This document shows positions 5,455-6,311 of a stretch of DNA of 6,311 nucleotides, piece by piece (position 1 is the stretch's first letter; the number at the start of each line of letters is the position of its first letter). The notes beneath the pieces were generated by a model. The model was given only the letters and a program-made list of their open reading frames with translations. It was not told the origin of the DNA and did not search any database. Source of the stretch: Campylobacterota bacterium. Its GTDB lineage: Bacteria > Campylobacterota > Campylobacteria > Campylobacterales > Sulfurovaceae. The position numbers and the translations under genes were made by a program. The stretch spans positions 1-6,311 of the forward strand of contig QMKT01000112.1 in assembly GCA_003646505.1 (NCBI GenBank), read 5' to 3'.

Positions 5455-6311
5455 CTATTTAGGATCACAGACCCCTTTTTCTATACACTCTCTATCTAAT
5501 TCCCCACTTTTCCATTTTGCAAGATATTCTTTTAAATTACTGTTCACTTCTCCTTGTAACATATACAGTCCAATGAGGTTTGGTAAGGCCATAGACAAGA
5601 TAAGTAGGTCTGAGAAGTCAAGAAGTGCTGATGCACTGGTAACAGAGGCTATGACCGTGAAAGAAACAAACATTAATTTATAGACAAGGGTATATTTTTC
5701 ACCAAAGAGATAGGTCCATGAACGTTCACCGTAGTATGACCATGAGATCATTGTAGAGAAGGCAAAAAGAACGATGGAAAATGAAAGAATTATCGGGAAC
5801 CATGAGATTACAGTTCCAAAGGCTGCAGAAGTGAGTGCTGCTCCCTGTTTGGATGCCACAAGGTTTGCAAATTCGCCATCTACTGCATAGACACCTGTGG
5901 TGACAATGACAAGGGCAGTCATACTACAAATGACGATGGTATCTATGAAAGGTTCATAGAGGGCAACCATTCCTTGACGTACAGGGTATTTGACTGCCGC
6001 AGTTGAATGCACGATCGCTGCAGAACCGATACCTGCTTCCGATGAAAATGCTGCACGCTTAAAACCTTGTACCAGAACCCCTATTAAACCCCCTGCTGCA
6101 GCAGTAGGAGCAAAAGCTTCATGAAAGATAAGGGATATTGCGCCTGGCACAGCAGAGGCATTTACAGCGAGTATCCAGAGTGATGCCAGTAAATAGATAA
6201 AAACCATCAGTGGAACGATCTTTTCGGCAGTACGTGCAATACGCTTAATGCCGCCGATAATGACAAATCCGACAATGCCTGCCATGATCAGTCCAAAGAC
6301 GATAGGATAAG
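5455..6311 (-). CDS. Sodium:alanine/glycine symporter (AGCS family), C-terminal part
   Basis: This is the C-terminal part of an AGCS-family (AlsT/DagA type) inner-membrane carrier that imports alanine or glycine with Na+. The reading frame stays open past the internal methionine at 6285 to the window edge, so the gene is cut and the true start lies outside; 284 residues are visible. Family lengths of about 450-480 suggest roughly the last 60%. Diagnostic segments, counted from the first visible residue: GGIKRIARTAEK (about 19-30), the signature GFKRAAFSSEAGIGSAA (about 82-98), then LYEPFIDTIVIC and the membrane segments around FPIILSFSIVLFAFSTMISW and YYGERSW. About six hydrophobic segments are visible. 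The cytoplasmic tail after LYMLQGEV is hydrophilic and ends with two cysteines near the C-terminus (CIEKGVC). The stop is TAG (complement of 5455-5457). It converges with purM and has no evident functional link to it. Substrate specificity cannot be read from this portion. Confidence 0.94.
   Translation of the reverse strand, partial: YPIVFGLIMAGIVGFVIIGGIKRIARTAEKIVPLMVFIYLLASLWILAVNASAVPGAISLIFHEAFAPTAAAGGLIGVLVQGFKRAAFSSEAGIGSAAIVHSTAAVKYPVRQGMVALYEPFIDTIVICSMTALVIVTTGVYAVDGEFANLVASKQGAALTSAAFGTVISWFPIILSFSIVLFAFSTMISWSYYGERSWTYLFGEKYTLVYKLMFVSFTVIASVTSASALLDFSDLLILSMALPNLIGLYMLQGEVNSNLKEYLAKWKSGELDRECIEKGVCDPK

Noticed and set aside
5438..5683. 81-codon plus-strand frame opposite the symporter
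   Set aside because: Antisense to conserved AGCS coding sequence; no independent support.

Overview
The window is an ordinary-looking chromosomal stretch from a bacterium, most likely a Campylobacterota (Epsilonproteobacteria) member of the Sulfurovum/Sulfurimonas type. The reasons are the moderately AT-rich sequence, the character of the TypA and PurM proteins, and a promoter in front of the 3786 gene with a T-run plus G just upstream of the -10 box, as described for Campylobacter sigma-70 promoters. The genus is an inference from recognition, not from a search. No phage, transposon, CRISPR, tRNA or rRNA signal was seen.

Layout, left to right. A complete typA (20-1837, +) encodes a ribosome-associated translational GTPase. 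It converges on a two-gene minus-strand unit: an unrecognised predicted lipoprotein (3652 to 3155), then a YhiN/HI0933-type flavoprotein (3129 to 1933). A perfect 9-bp hairpin without a U-tract lies just behind typA. The junction of the two minus-strand genes is the oddest place in the window. An ATG overlapping the lipoprotein stop (TAATG) opens a frame of only nine codons, and its TGA overlaps the ATG of the flavoprotein (ATGA). This is either a stepwise reinitiation arrangement or the trace of a one-base frameshift at the flavoprotein N-terminus.

A divergent promoter region (about 3653-3785) separates this unit from a plus-strand group: a small thiamine-binding-family protein (3786-4100), a DUF2892-like two-helix membrane protein (4158-4376) and purM (4376-5371). 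A near-consensus promoter (ATGACA, 17 nt, TATAAT) lies between the first and second genes. The membrane protein and purM overlap by one base (TAATG), so they are probably co-transcribed and translationally coupled. The right end holds the C-terminal part of a minus-strand sodium:alanine/glycine symporter (AGCS family), convergent with purM and cut by the window edge.

Apart from purM (purine synthesis) and the thiamine-binding-type protein, which both touch nucleotide/cofactor metabolism, the genes do not form an obvious pathway. I did not find convincing evidence of a new biological system. The points worth a second look are the flavoprotein start, the orphan lipoprotein coupled to it, and the small membrane protein coupled to purM.
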